A DNA stretch of 64,000 nucleotides from Gibbula magus (GCA_936450465.1 OW388293.1:44928482-44992481); one strand, 5' to 3'. Counted from the first letter of the stretch, positions 48,540-59,157 are shown. The notes: generated by a model not told the origin, from the letters alone. Program-made: numbers and translations.

Positions 48540-49380
48540 CAGATATAGAGTTTACACCATGCAGTGTTCAGTCAATAGCGAGTGTGCGATCCGTTGATCT
48601 GTTGTGGCATCTGCTGCCACTACTGGTACAATGCTGCATCCAATAGTGCTATAGTTTGAACATGAGGGTCTCTACGACGTATGTAACGTTCCGAAATGCC
48701 TCACAGACGTTCTTTTAGGCTCAGTTGGGGACTGCAATCGGACCATGGAAGCGCGGTTATCGCTTTTCGCTGTAGAATGTGTCATCCAAGTCATTGGCAT
48801 TGTCATCCATTTAAAGTGGAGTCGTGCGCAATAATCACTGGGAAAAAGATGTTACCCCGATATTTCTCAGCGTTTAGTGCACCCTGCCCAGTCACAAGGC
48901 ACAGTTTACAACAGTAGGAGACATAGCCCCATATCATCATAGACCCACCACCGCCCTGAGACATTGCTTGGGTATTCCTAAGTGCAAAACGGTAGTACGT
49001 TTTCACAAAACACGAATCCAAACTATGAAGTGCACTTGTCAGAGCAATGGATTTGGCGTCATGATGCCAAGATGCCAAAGTGCCAAAGATTAGAGTTCAT
49101 CAATGTTTCGATGTGTCAATTTCACGCGTTTGAGAGATCTATATGTCCTACATCCGACCAGCTGAAGACCATTCCTGGCGGTTGATATGGAAAGTTGACC
49201 TCCTGTGAGTATTCCAGTTATCCCTCAGTATTGAGGCACTGGAGATATGGACGTTCCGAACCAATTTTCTCTGTCTTCACATACAGATTTCATTCCAAGG
49301 CGTCCAGATCTCACACCTTATTTAAAGTAATTGGTTTGGGCGTGATTGTGTACCAAAGTCTGATCACACTGTGGTAATAT
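48540..49380 (-). pseudogene. Second Tc1/mariner-type transposase remnant
   Basis: On the minus strand, fragments in several frames follow the Tc1 order: GGGGSMMIWGYVSY (DDE core), LNAEKYRGNIFFPVI and HDSTLNG, then LPWSDCSPNLSLKERLWG (degenerate DWPARSPDLNPIEHLWD), then DAALYQQWQQMPQQI. Many stops and frameshifts. It lies in gene B intron 1, same strand as the gene. It differs in sequence from the 45-kb copy, so these look like two separate insertions. Confidence 0.8.
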
Positions 49381-49802
49381 CCCGACTGTCTGGCAATAAG
49401 GCATTCCGCTTTCTCCCATTTAAATTATTCTCGTCTGTAGACAATATCCGCTTTGTCATAATTGAATTTAAAATCTAATCTGCTCGACATATCACAAGTT
49501 TCTGTTGCGACCTGTAGAGATGATTTCTCAAAATGTACGAACTCGTGTTTAAATTTGTCGCACGAGTAATGGTTTGTATCAATGTACCGATAGATGTCTG
49601 TGCCATCAAATATATACGATAGCATTTTCAACTTTCAAATTGGCCCGAAAATATACTTAATTAAAGTAGGTTGCACTTAAATTATTGTTCTAAGTGAAAA
49701 AGAAATCCTTTTGGTTATATTTTCTCATCTTACATATGGTACTAAGAGAAAATAAAGAATCCTTTATATAGGTTTTACAAAATAACGAAAAAACTACATA
49801 TA

Positions 49803-49805
<3 letters not shown>

Positions 49806-49881
<76 letters not shown>
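49806..49881 (+). repeat. (TA)n dinucleotide tract
   Basis: An uninterrupted run of about 38 TA units inside gene B intron 1; it could extrude a cruciform and is likely to vary in length. Confidence 0.97.
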
Positions 49882-49884
<3 letters not shown>

Positions 49885-50524
49885 GTAAACAAAGCAGGAG
49901 ATGTCACTATAGTTTCAGAATTGCAGCTATGAAATATCCCTTATAGCATTTTAGAGGAAACTTTACTTTGCCCAAAACATATGAGAAATGAATAGCAAAT
50001 AATGTGAAGGAATGAATTAGAATTGATTTTTTTTATAAATACCGAGGCAAGATAAGGAATGAGTGGGACATACTTCGTCTCCGACCAGATAACCTACCTA
50101 CAACAGGTTTAACAGCACTCGGGATACGACGAGAGCTCTACCGCTGCTCCTAACTCATTGAGTATGAGTAGAAAACTAAAGTCTACGTCTATATAGTACA
50201 TAGGTTTATGTTTCATATCTCATTGAAACGAGAAAAACTGTACTGAAAAACAGTTTAGCTTCATCTTAATAACATATACCTGGGGATATATATTAACATA
50301 TATAACACAAATGGGATATAAAAAATAAGCACATATTCTTATTAACTGTTCATACATCGACTACGCAATTCAAGTTTTCAACCAATATTCTTCTTATTTT
50401 TTTTAGATATTGCAGTATACAACCATATCCTTATCATTTATAATAATTCTGTTCTCGGCCACACCTGTAATGTCATACCAACCACAAAGAACATTTAACA
50501 AGAAATAATGTTTCAAGCAATTAC

Positions 50525-50558
50525 CTGCCAATACCGTCATGTATACAAGCGTCTTCAT
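50525..50558 (-). CDS. Gene B exon 1: start of signal peptide (six-cysteine, GPI-type surface protein)
   Basis: First coding exon of a four-exon gene. The ATG at 50558 opens 11 codons (MKTLVYMTVLA) plus one base, followed by a GTAATT donor. The leftover G joins TG from exon 2 to make Val, so the signal peptide continues as VVLCFTQA across the intron. I chose this ATG because it starts a typical signal peptide (Lys, then a hydrophobic run) and is the only one giving a leader in phase with exon 2. About 100-130 nt upstream is a CT-rich hexamer repeat that may lie in the promoter or 5' UTR. No TATA box is evident. The four exons total 345 nt, exactly 114 codons plus stop. Confidence 0.8.
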
Positions 50559-50655
50559 CTTGAAATTCTTGTAGAGTGTCAGCAGCAAAACCCTCTTGTA
50601 TGGACGCTAGATACGTGTTATTTCACAATACACATTGAGCAAGAGAGGCGGGCCA

Positions 50656-50690
50656 GGGAGAGGGAGAGGGAGAGGGAGAGGGAGAGGGAG
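50656..50690 (-). repeat. (CTCTCC)n hexamer tract upstream of gene B
   Basis: About six copies of GAGGGA (CTCTCC on the coding strand) lie roughly 100-130 nt upstream of the gene B start codon. Pyrimidine tracts like this can act as promoter elements (GAGA-type), but here the role is only inferred from position. Confidence 0.7.
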
Positions 50691-51102
50691 TGTGATATCA
50701 GCAGTATGTCAACAGCGCCACAGTGTTCAGCATTCCACGTCGGTCTAGGGGTGACTATTGACCCTTGAGGAACTATGGCGATAGTCTATTGCAACCAACT
50801 ATTGCGATGCGATAGACTATTGAGACATACATGTACTATTGCGATATCAATTGTTTTAGGAACAGGAATATTTTCAGGATAACTTCTTTAATGTGAAAAT
50901 TACACGACGTTTCGGCGTGCCACTTGACAATTGACCCTACCCATGAAGAACTGGCGATAACTTATGTACCATTAAAGTTACAGGTCTGTTATCTTAGCAC
51001 AATACACTAAACTGATGGAGTGTCACAACACAACAAAGCAACTTTTTATGATATTCAAATTAAAATTCAAAGAGGTGTAACATTTCTTTTGGTGTTCAGT
51101 TT

Positions 51103-51300
51103 AGTAAGACAGTTGGATGATTTCCCCAATATATTTTTATTCAAAACGTTTAGTATGTCTTGTCTGAGGATTGCCATTCTATATATTTATGCTATATCCA
51201 TACAGCTAAATAAACAATCTGACTGTGTGAGGGGCTCCTACATCTTCATATATAGTCATAGTGGAAAACGCGATGAATAGCTAACACGTAAATTATAACT
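51103..51300 (+). repeat. Direct repeat, copy 1 (about 200 bp)
   Basis: It runs from AGTAAGACAGTTGGATGATT through AATCTGACTGTGTGAGGGGC to GCTAACACGTA. A second copy lies about 1.2 kb to the right at about 90 percent identity by eye. Nearby, TTGATGTCTGTTCAATTACA-type segments also recur at 51675, 51848 and 52680, pointing to a larger, partly rearranged duplication upstream of gene B. Confidence 0.85.
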
Positions 51301-52288
51301 TAAAGATATATAACTATAACTTATAATATTTGATAATATTTAATTCACATATAGAATGTTGCAATACCGATGTCCTGCTTGGTTAAAAGTGTCATAAATA
51401 TTGCTTCATGTTTCACAATCTGCCATCATAGAATTACAGTTTATCTCCTTGTACAAATACATTGTTCAGATAAGAGAGTTTATTTGGTAGGCGAAGGCTT
51501 TAACACTGAGACATGTATACTCACGTTCAAAAGAAACGTCCCCACCTTTTTAAGAGAATATAACAAGAAATACTGTTGTCAGAGAAAGTAGATTTTATCA
51601 CGTGTATATGTAGTTGATAGGCACATGTTGTAAAGAAATACATTTCATTCATCAGGGTAGGTTGTTTCTATTTAATATTTGTTGTCTGTTTAAATACACT
51701 TGGAATGCTGAAATCACATTTTACAATGGCTTTTGGTCAGAATATTACAGTTAAGTTATAAAATTACAAAAGTCGATATGGATTGTCTTTGATGGGCAAA
51801 TGTTTTGTCTAGACATACTCACAATATCATACATCCAAATTGTACATTTTGATGTCTGTTCAATTACACTTGGAGTGCTAGGTTTGATAACGGTAGAGGG
51901 TGAAATAAAAAAGTTGATCACATTAAAACAGTTTCTTCTCTTTTTTCCCATACTTTATTTCTGTACTATAATCTTTTTGCGCTGTAAATAATACATATGG
52001 GGCCATGCTATCAGATGTTCTGATTAGTGAACCCTCACGTATCGATCCCCAGTAACCAGGCTCTGTGTTTACCTATTGAGTTGGCTGTATCAGACGGGAA
52101 ACATGTAAACCATTTACTGATAAGTTTGAAATGCAGGTCAGATTATAAAATATTGTCTAAAACTATGCTCACAGCCTTATTTTATATTATAACATAACAG
52201 AAAGAAAAACATTATAACATGCGTATTTTCCAACATCTATACATATTTGAATGAAAGCATAAATTATTGCTTTTATCTTAATATATAT

Positions 52289-52490
52289 AGTAAGACAGTT
52301 TGATGATTTCCCCACTATATTTTTATTCGAAACGTTTAGTATTTCTTGTCTGAGGATTGCCATTCTATATGTTTATTATATATCCATACAGCTAAATAAA
52401 CAATCTGACTGTGTGAGGGGCTCCTACACCTTCATATATAGACACAGTGAAGGAAAACGCGATGAATAGCTAACACGTAGATTACAGTTT
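52289..52490 (+). repeat. Direct repeat, copy 2 (about 200 bp)
   Basis: Second copy of the 51.1-kb repeat, with the same end points (AGTAAGACAGTTTGATG to GCTAACACGTAGATTA). It is followed at once by a LINE 3'-end fragment. Confidence 0.85.
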
Positions 52491-52494
52491 AGGT

Positions 52495-52680
52495 AGTTTA
52501 GTTTAAACATATTTTATTCACGAAAGTGAAACGGATTGGGCACAAGTTGTCCAACTTATAAAATCCCTCTCCATACCATTTACATTTCACATTAACATTA
52601 TGTGTACAGTCAGAATGAAACAATATAATACAAAAACATGCAGCAAATAGAGAGAAAGACAACAGACTAATTTTACATTT
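52495..52680 (-). mobile_element. LINE 3'-end fragment, same family as the 60-63 kb element
   Basis: TTTAAACATATTTTATTCA at the left end matches the 3' terminus of the large LINE (60261..60280), including the AATAAA on the minus strand. It continues with CGGATTGGGCACAAGTTGTCC, where the large element has GGATTGGCACAACAAGC. It is a severely 5'-truncated copy consisting of 3' UTR only. Confidence 0.7.
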
Positions 52681-54024
52681 TGAAGTCTGTTCAATTACAT
52701 TTGGAGTGCTGAAATCGTTAAAAATTTAAAAAATATAGAAATTTAATTAATAAAAGATGCTGTTGACATAAAGAACCTTTTTGTAAAAAGCCAGAAGGCC
52801 CCTTTTGACTCTCCCATCTCTCTAGTTGAACATCCTCGCGATCGATAACCAAGAGTTTTCGCTCAGATTTATCGGAAGATGCTATAGTTGAGGAATTTCC
52901 AAATCGATGACTTTTTAAAAGAAAAAAAACTGTTTTGCAAGGCTTAAATCAGCCAGTAATGCAGACTGGCAAGAGTTGTGTCTTGCGTTTGGAAGTTACC
53001 ATATCCCCATGTACGTGCGTTCCTCTTCCTATGAATTACGCAAGCAATTTAACTTCTTCGTGCCTCCTTCGAGCGTTCAGAATCAAAGAGGAGACACGAC
53101 ATAAAAATGTTGTCCTGTTTACACGTGTTGTGTTTGGACGGTACATCACTCCTCTTGTTCAATTTGTCTAATTTCAGCAGAAAAAAAGTACCTTTAAACA
53201 TAAATACTATATCGTTGAATGGATATTCTCAGTGAATCTTCTTTCATCTTGCGATTGCATTTCTCGTGAATGTTAGTTACCAGGTGGAACCGTTCAAATG
53301 ATGTTATAATGAAAATACAACAAACAGCATTTACCAGTTTGAATATTTATTCACTTGAAGAAAAGAATGGTTTCCCATACACATATAATAATGAGTTTTA
53401 ATTAGAGAAGCTAATAAACGATTGTCACAAATATAGACGTACACTAACTTTAAAACTAAAAGCATGTAATGTACATAACAAATAAAATAGAGGTTGAACT
53501 GATGACGGGGGGATTCATCGTATGCTGATTTCTTGTATGTCAAATGATGAGGAATATATGTGGATGTATATCATATATATAATACTGACTTGTTGACTGT
53601 TTTCACCAGACCTGGATATATAGACTATGACGTCATAACATTTTGTAACGTATCACTCTCCTTGAAGATGAAATAAAACAGCTAGGAGAGAGAACTCAGC
53701 CTTATTTTTGTAAAAACATTTTACAAACTTGAAGCAGCAATACACCTGAACATTTAACTATTCATGCCTGTTCATAACTATGTACATCAGCCGAAATACT
53801 TATGTAAACCAACTCTGTAGTTTACACTGTTGTTACAAGGAATGTTTATCTCACATGTCGATTGTTTAAACCAGCATGTTATCACAGTTATAAAAAAACA
53901 CGTACAATCCAATCATATTTAAAAACATAGTTACACATTTTAATATATTCTCCTTGCTGAAATGTTATGTATCATATGCATTTGCTTGATAACAGTGCCA
54001 ACACCGCACTGAGACGTTTCATCT
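52681..54024. other. Spacer upstream of gene B
   Basis: GC-richer at 52840..53160 with a 78-codon frame that I do not recognise and do not support as a gene. The rest is AT-rich. Confidence 0.5.
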
Positions 54025-54251
54025 GGGCCGTGTTCAAGAGAGGTTTCAAAGTAATCGCTCAATTAGCGATTACTTTTAAACCTCTCTTGAACGCGATTGC
54101 TCAATGTAGCGTTACGTAGCAAAGCGAGCGAACTTTGAGGTTTTGCACTATGTCGTTTAGGAGAGAACGAGCGCTACTTGAGCGCTACTTGAGCGCTACA
54201 TTGAGCAATCAATGAGCGATTATAAGCGCTCGCTGTTATGGAACGGGGCCC
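54025..54251 (+). repeat. Foldback element with GGGCCGTGTTC / GAACGGGGCCC termini
   Basis: The outer ends are near-inverted (GGGCCGTGTTCAAGAGAGG versus TTATGGAACGGGGCCC). Inside, AGAGAGGTTTCAAAGTAATCGCT is followed by its reverse complement, AGCGATTACTTTTAAACCTCTCTTGA, and then GAGCGCTACTT is repeated in direct series. This is the structure of a non-autonomous DNA element. It lies between genes A and B. Confidence 0.7.
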
Positions 54252-54539
54252 TGTATTGCAATAAAGAATGTTTTAAGTTAATTATCCATAGAATGTGTTC
54301 TCGTTAATCTTCTCAGCTTCTAAAATGAAGAAATAATAGCTGGTTTTATATCAAGGACGGATTGTTTAATACTACCAATATTGGACTCTACCTAGATTAA
54401 AAATTAGTATCTGAGATGAAATTGTCAGTAAACGATTATATATTTCTTTCTTCAAAAGAGCCATGGGATCTTTAGCTCATCAGGACTTCATTGATTTATT
54501 ATCTAAGGTTATCTCTAAGTTATCTCAAGTTATACATTG

Positions 54540-55135
54540 ACCAAATCTACAATTAAGAATTTCCTTTGACCAAAAAGTATGTACACAAAATTTCAGCTCT
54601 ATAGACCTTTTGGAACTAGAGAATAAGATGAAAATAGGTTTTTTAAGGTTGTGACCCCTGACACCCTATTTGGGGTCACGGGGTCACGAAATCTACAATT
54701 TAGAACCCCCATTGGCCAAGGAGTCTGCACATAACTTTTCAGCTCGCTAGACCTTTTTAAACTAGAGAAGAAGATGAAAATAGGTTTTTAAGGTTGTGAC
54801 TCCTGATACCCTTTTTGGGGTCACGTGGTCACGAAATCTACGATTAAGAATCCCCATTGGCAAGGGGTCTGCAAACAACTTTTCAGCTCTCTAGACCTTT
54901 TTGAACTAGAGAAGAAGATGAAAATAGATTTTTAAGGTTGTGACCCCTGATACCCTATTTGGGGTCATGGGGTCACGAAATCTACGATTTAGAATCCCCA
55001 TTGGCAAGGGGTCTGCAAACAACTTTTCAGCTCTCTAGACCTTTTTGAACTAGCGAAGAAGATGAAAATTTTTTAAGGTTGTGACCCCTGATACCATATT
55101 TGGGGTAGTTGGGTCACGAAATCTACAATTTAGAA
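54540..55135 (+). repeat. Tandem repeat, about 4 units of 144-146 bp
   Basis: TTTCAGCTCTCTAGACCTTT recurs at about 54592, 54738, 54882 and 55026, with GGTTGTGACCCCTGATACCC, TTTGGGGTCA and CACGAAATCTAC in each unit. Units are highly similar (few substitutions and short indels), suggesting recent amplification. It lies downstream of gene A. No coding frame is conserved. Confidence 0.9.
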
Positions 55136-56205
55136 GGTAACTTTTAATCATTAAGGTATAATGTTTTTCCTTGTGTATTTTGCACGTGAGTTTAGTTGGG
55201 TTCTGTATGCCAGCCTGTTCTTCTGGTAGCATGCATTTATCAAATATGAAAGATTTCTACTGAACATTGCAACACAACATAATACAGGACGGCAGGGTCG
55301 TGGTTGCAGAGTAAAGGTAGAAAAATGTTCTCCAAATTGAACGTCAAGTCGCCAAATGAACGCTGATTATCGAGTGAACATAGAACCTTAAATAACTAAG
55401 GTATCATTTGTGGATTCATAAAGGGTGGTACTAACCTTAATATTGAGATTGTTTTGAGGATGACATACTGTATTATGTAGTTTCATTATATGTCACGTCG
55501 AATATACCGGAAGTGATATTATACATACTTATTTAAAATGGATTGTATATCATATGGATAATAAACATCGTATTTAGATAAGGGTAGTTGCATCATTTAA
55601 ATAATAATGGGTTACAATAAATAGTTCATAAATGAAAAGATTAATATGCAGTTTGCGCAGAATATTAAGATATTCACGGGTACCTTTTAAAAACCATTAA
55701 ATTGATTCATTTTTTACAAATGTTCTAGTTGTCATGACTGCCTTGAATGCCTGTTCTCTGAAAAAATATCATTGAGGTATTTAAACCAAAAAAAACCCTA
55801 ATCACTGACAGTATGTCACCAACAGAACATACAAAACAGTCACATGCTATCATTACGACCAATCCATAAGATACCAAACTAAAATTGAGAAGGGGTGCTG
55901 CAATCGCCTTTTTCAAAATGGTTTTTGGCCAGAGCCTTTGCCATTTTCGTAAAAAAGAGTGACATAAGGACATTTAATAACTATTTAAAAAAGATTTTAT
56001 CAACATAAATTACGTTTTCAGGCCTCAATTCGTTGAAGCATCATTAGTGGAGGACGTCATAACACAAACCATAACAGCCCCCTTTAACTATCCCATCTAG
56101 TAAAAGGTGTGTTTAAGAAAAATGAACCTATACTGTTTCAAGAATTTAGATTTAGTTTAGTTTTAATTGACATTATGTAATTCGTGGATTAAAATGCCAT
56201 ACATC
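55136..56205. other. Region 3' of gene A
   Basis: No exon found. A short frame at 55725..55973 (minus) contains hydrophobic residues but no signal or splice context, and 56085 (CCCCCTTTAACTATCCCATC) resembles 52798 (CCCCTTTTGACTCTCCCATC), hinting at another dispersed repeat. Confidence 0.5.
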
Positions 56206-56211
56206 TTTATT
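56206..56211 (-). promoter_or_regulatory. Poly(A) signal AATAAA of gene A
   Basis: AATAAA on the minus strand about 42 nt after the gene A stop codon, in the expected place for a short 3' UTR. It is a single hexamer and could occur by chance in AT-rich DNA, but its position supports the gene model. Confidence 0.5.
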
Positions 56212-56252
56212 GGTAGTGTAGATAAGTTGTAATTCATTATTCTTTCCCACGA

Positions 56253-56401
56253 TTAGAGTAGATTTACTGTGGCCAGAGAGATGACCAGTGTCCAGAGCGA
56301 GACGACCCGGAGTGACGGCGCATCAGAGCACGCACACGTGGGAGAGCGGGTCGGGGGCTCTGTAGTGTTGGTGGGTACATCCGCTTTAAGGAGATCCGGA
56401 C
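56253..56401 (-). CDS. Gene A exon 4: cysteine 6, Thr/Pro stalk and GPI-type tail
   Basis: Terminal exon, 149 nt, after the acceptor ACAATTCAG and ending in TAA at 56253. It encodes cysteine 6, a Thr/Pro-rich stalk (for example VPTNTTEPPTRSPT, with an NTT sequon and likely O-glycosylation), a short CAC pair and SDAPS, then a hydrophobic tail (VVSLWTLVISLATVNLL). That order of small residues followed by a hydrophobic end is a textbook GPI signal. The tail is longer and the stalk richer than in gene B, so the paralogues have diverged most here. The seen part of the protein is 128 residues, all in one open frame across three splice junctions. Confidence 0.82.
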
Positions 56402-56465
56402 CTGAATTGTGACCAAAGTATAGTCCATGATTATAGAAATTACTAAATAATACATAGTCACCGTG

Positions 56466-58610
56466 CAGGATCTCGCCTCATCTCATCTTAAACCTAAGAT
56501 CAGCAAAACTCAACTCGCATCATGTCACCTCGCCTCAAATGACCTCATATCACTTCACCTCACCTCATCCCACATGACACCACCTCACCTCAACTTACCT
56601 CACCCTATCTCACATCACCTCATCTCACATCACCCTACCTCACCTCATCTCACCTATACTCAACTCACCTGTCCTTTCCTCTCCTTACCTCACCTCACGT
56701 CAAACCACGTCACCTCATCCCACATCTACCTATCTAACGTCAACTAACCTTACCGCACGCCACCTCACCCGATCTCACCTCAATGGACCTCACATTTCAA
56801 ACTGATCTAATCTCAACTCACCTCGGCACGCCTCTCCTCTTCTCTACTCTCCTCTTCTCCTATCCCATCGCTTCACATCACCTCACCTAATCTCACCCAC
56901 CTCCCTTACCGCAGCTCACCTCAACACCTCATAAACACCTCATATAACCTCACCTCACCTCACCTCATCACACCCTACCTCACATCACCTCACCTCACCT
57001 CACCTCACCTCACTTCACCTCACCTCACCTCACCTCACCTCAACTCAACTCAACTCACCTCACCTTATCTCAACCACACCTCACCTCATCTGACCGCACC
57101 CCACCTCACCTCATATAACCTCATCCCACCCCACCTCACCACACCTCATCTAACCTCACCTCACTTCATCTCACCTCACATCGATATCACATCACATCAC
57201 ATCAAATAACCTCACCTCACCTCACCTCATTTAACCTCATCCCATCTTACCTCACCTCACCTCACCTCATATAACCTCACCTCACCTCACCTTATCCTAC
57301 GTTACCTCACCTGACCTCACCTCATCCCACATTGCCTCATCTCACCTCACCTCACCTCCTCTCATCTGACCGCACCTCACCTCACCTCATATAATCTCAT
57401 CCCACCTCACCTCACCACACCTGATCCAACCTCACCTCACTTCACCGCACCTCACATCGATATCACATCACATCATATCAAATAACCTCACCTCACTTCA
57501 CCTCATCCCACACTACCTCACTTCACCTCACCTAACCTCGCCTCACCTCACCTCATTTAACCTCATCCCACCTTACCTCACCTCACCTCATATAACCTCA
57601 CCTCACCTCACCTTATTCTACGTTACCTCACCTCACCTCACCTCATCCCACACTACCTCATCTCACCTCACCTGACCTCACCTCATCTCACATTGCCTCA
57701 TCACACCTCACCTCACCTCACCTCATCTGACCGCACCTCACCTCACCTCATATAACCTCATCCCACCTCACCTCACCTCACCACACCTAATCCAACCTCA
57801 CCTCACCTCACCTCACTTCACTTCACCTTACTTCATTTACCCTCATCTCACTTCAGTTAACCTCATCGCACCTCACCTAACCTCATCCCACATTACCTCG
57901 CCTCACCTCACCTCACCTCACTTCACTTCACCTTACTTCATTTACCCTCATCTCACTTCATTTAACCTCATCCCACCTCACCTAACCTCATCCCACATTA
58001 CCTCGCCTCACCTCACCTCACCTCACCTCGACTAAACTCACCTCAACTCATCTCAACTCATCTCAAATCACCTCATCCCACCTCACCTAACCTCATGCCA
58101 CATAACCTCACCTCACCTCACCTCAACTAAACTCACCTCAACTCATCTCAACTCATCTCAACTCACCTTATCCCACATCACATCACCTCACCTCAACTCA
58201 CCTCACCTCATCCCACCTCACCTCATCCCACATTACCTCATCTCACCTCACCTCATAATCACCTCATATAACCTCAACTCACCTCACCTCACCTCACTCA
58301 TATAACCTCATATAACCCCATATAACCTCACCTAACCTTATCCCATTTACCTCACCTCACCTCACCTCATCCCACACTACCTCATCTCACCTCACCACAC
58401 CTCATCCCACATTACCTCATCTCACCTCACCTCACCTCACCTCACCTCACCTCACCTCACCTCACCTCACCTCACCTCACCTCACCTCATCTCATCTCAC
58501 CTCATCTCACCTCATCTCACCTCATCTCATCTCATCTCATCTCATCTCATCTCAACTCACCTCATCTCATCTCACCTCGTCTCATCTTCTCACCCCAATT
58601 CATCTGTACT
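56466..58610 (+). repeat. (CCTCA)n pentanucleotide satellite-like tract, about 2.1 kb
   Basis: A long array of CCTCA/CACCT units with variants (CATCT, CATAT, CAACT, CATCC). Longer segments recur, for example CTCATATAACCTCA and CCCACATTACCTCA blocks, indicating higher-order duplication on top of the pentamer. It fills about nine tenths of gene A intron 3 (56402..58717). The coding (minus) strand is therefore purine-rich (GAGGT)n. Confidence 0.97.
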
Positions 58611-58717
58611 CACACCTCATGATTGATGCAATTACTAACTGGTATTTAATGTAAACTAAGAACATGCTTAATTAATGTGACAAAATTGATGTTGAAGTCA
58701 TCAGGCCAATTACTCAC

Positions 58718-58830
58718 AATCGTCTATGGTAACTTTGTAGTTGAGCCACCTGATTCCCTCGAAGTACTGAGATAGTTTCCTACAGCTTTCAGGGTATGCG
58801 TCAACACAACGTATGAAGGTCTCAGCAGCG
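58718..58830 (-). CDS. Gene A exon 3: cysteines 4-5
   Basis: This 113-nt exon has acceptor TTCTTCCAG and donor GTGAGT. Its split Ser codon (AG/C) follows the third cysteine exactly as in gene B. It encodes the fourth and fifth cysteines seven residues apart (CVDAYPESC), then an amphipathic stretch (KLSQYFEGIRWLNYK). It ends in phase 1, with T joining GT of exon 4 to make the sixth cysteine. It is four codons longer than the gene B counterpart, all in the spacer before cysteine 6 (21 versus 16 residues, with one residue less elsewhere). Confidence 0.85.
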
Positions 58831-59026
58831 CTGGAAGAAAATGATAGAAGCGCTCGTAAAATCTCCATTTTCTGTGTTCTGTGCTGACGCGCATTTTTAC
58901 AAATTTAGCTTTGGATGTTATTTATAGCGATATACGAATCAAAGATGCGCAGGCAATCAGGTGATTGAAGTGGCCTTACGGATACAAATATCCTGGTAGA
59001 GCTGGATGAAAGTAACAAAGAGTTAC
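58831..59026 (-). other. Gene A intron 2
   Basis: This short 196-nt intron has GTAACT and TTCTTCCAG ends and is unusually compact for this locus. It has no repeat that I can see, unlike its neighbours. Confidence 0.75.
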
Positions 59027-59150
59027 CTGCAGAGGTTGGTCATGTTGCTTCCCGCATAGAAGTAGTTCATGGTCAGGTTGTTGTTGCAGTCGCTGATGTC
59101 AGCTTCATTGTCGCACCCCTCCACGTTATACAGACAGCAGAGGAGCAGGG
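59027..59150 (-). CDS. Gene A exon 2: leader end and cysteines 1-3
   Basis: This 124-nt exon has the acceptor ATTTCCAG and donor GTAACT, and enters and leaves in the same phases as gene B exon 2. It encodes the hydrophobic leader end (LLLCCLYNVEG), then the cysteines matching gene B cysteines 1-3 (spacing 8 and 18 residues) and two N-glycosylation sequons (NLT, NMT). The acceptor lies only about 7 nt from an 1.1-kb (CTA)n tract, so its pyrimidine tract is made partly of that repeat. The first exon (start Met and most of the signal peptide) is not found; it should lie upstream of the LINE in intron 1, probably beyond the right edge of the window. Confidence 0.8.
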
Positions 59151-59157
59151 CTGGAAA

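Larger units (their letters stand above)
47302..50524 (-). other. Gene B intron 1 (3.2 kb)
   Basis: Bounded by GTAATT and TTCTTCCAG. It contains the degenerate minisatellite, the second Tc1 remnant and the (TA)n tract. I see nothing recognisable in 47650..48530 and 49890..50520. Confidence 0.7.

Noticed and set aside
52935..53171. 78-codon plus-strand frame upstream of gene B
   Set aside because: Some protein-like segments but no recognised motif and no splice context; the surrounding sequence looks like a dispersed repeat.
55725..55973. 82-codon minus-strand frame downstream of gene A
   Set aside because: Not in phase with the gene A exons, no acceptor in front, and gene A already ends in a stop and poly(A) signal upstream of it.
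56463..56747. Ser/His/Leu/Thr-rich 94-codon frame
   Set aside because: Reading of the CCTCA pentamer repeat, antisense to gene A intron 3.
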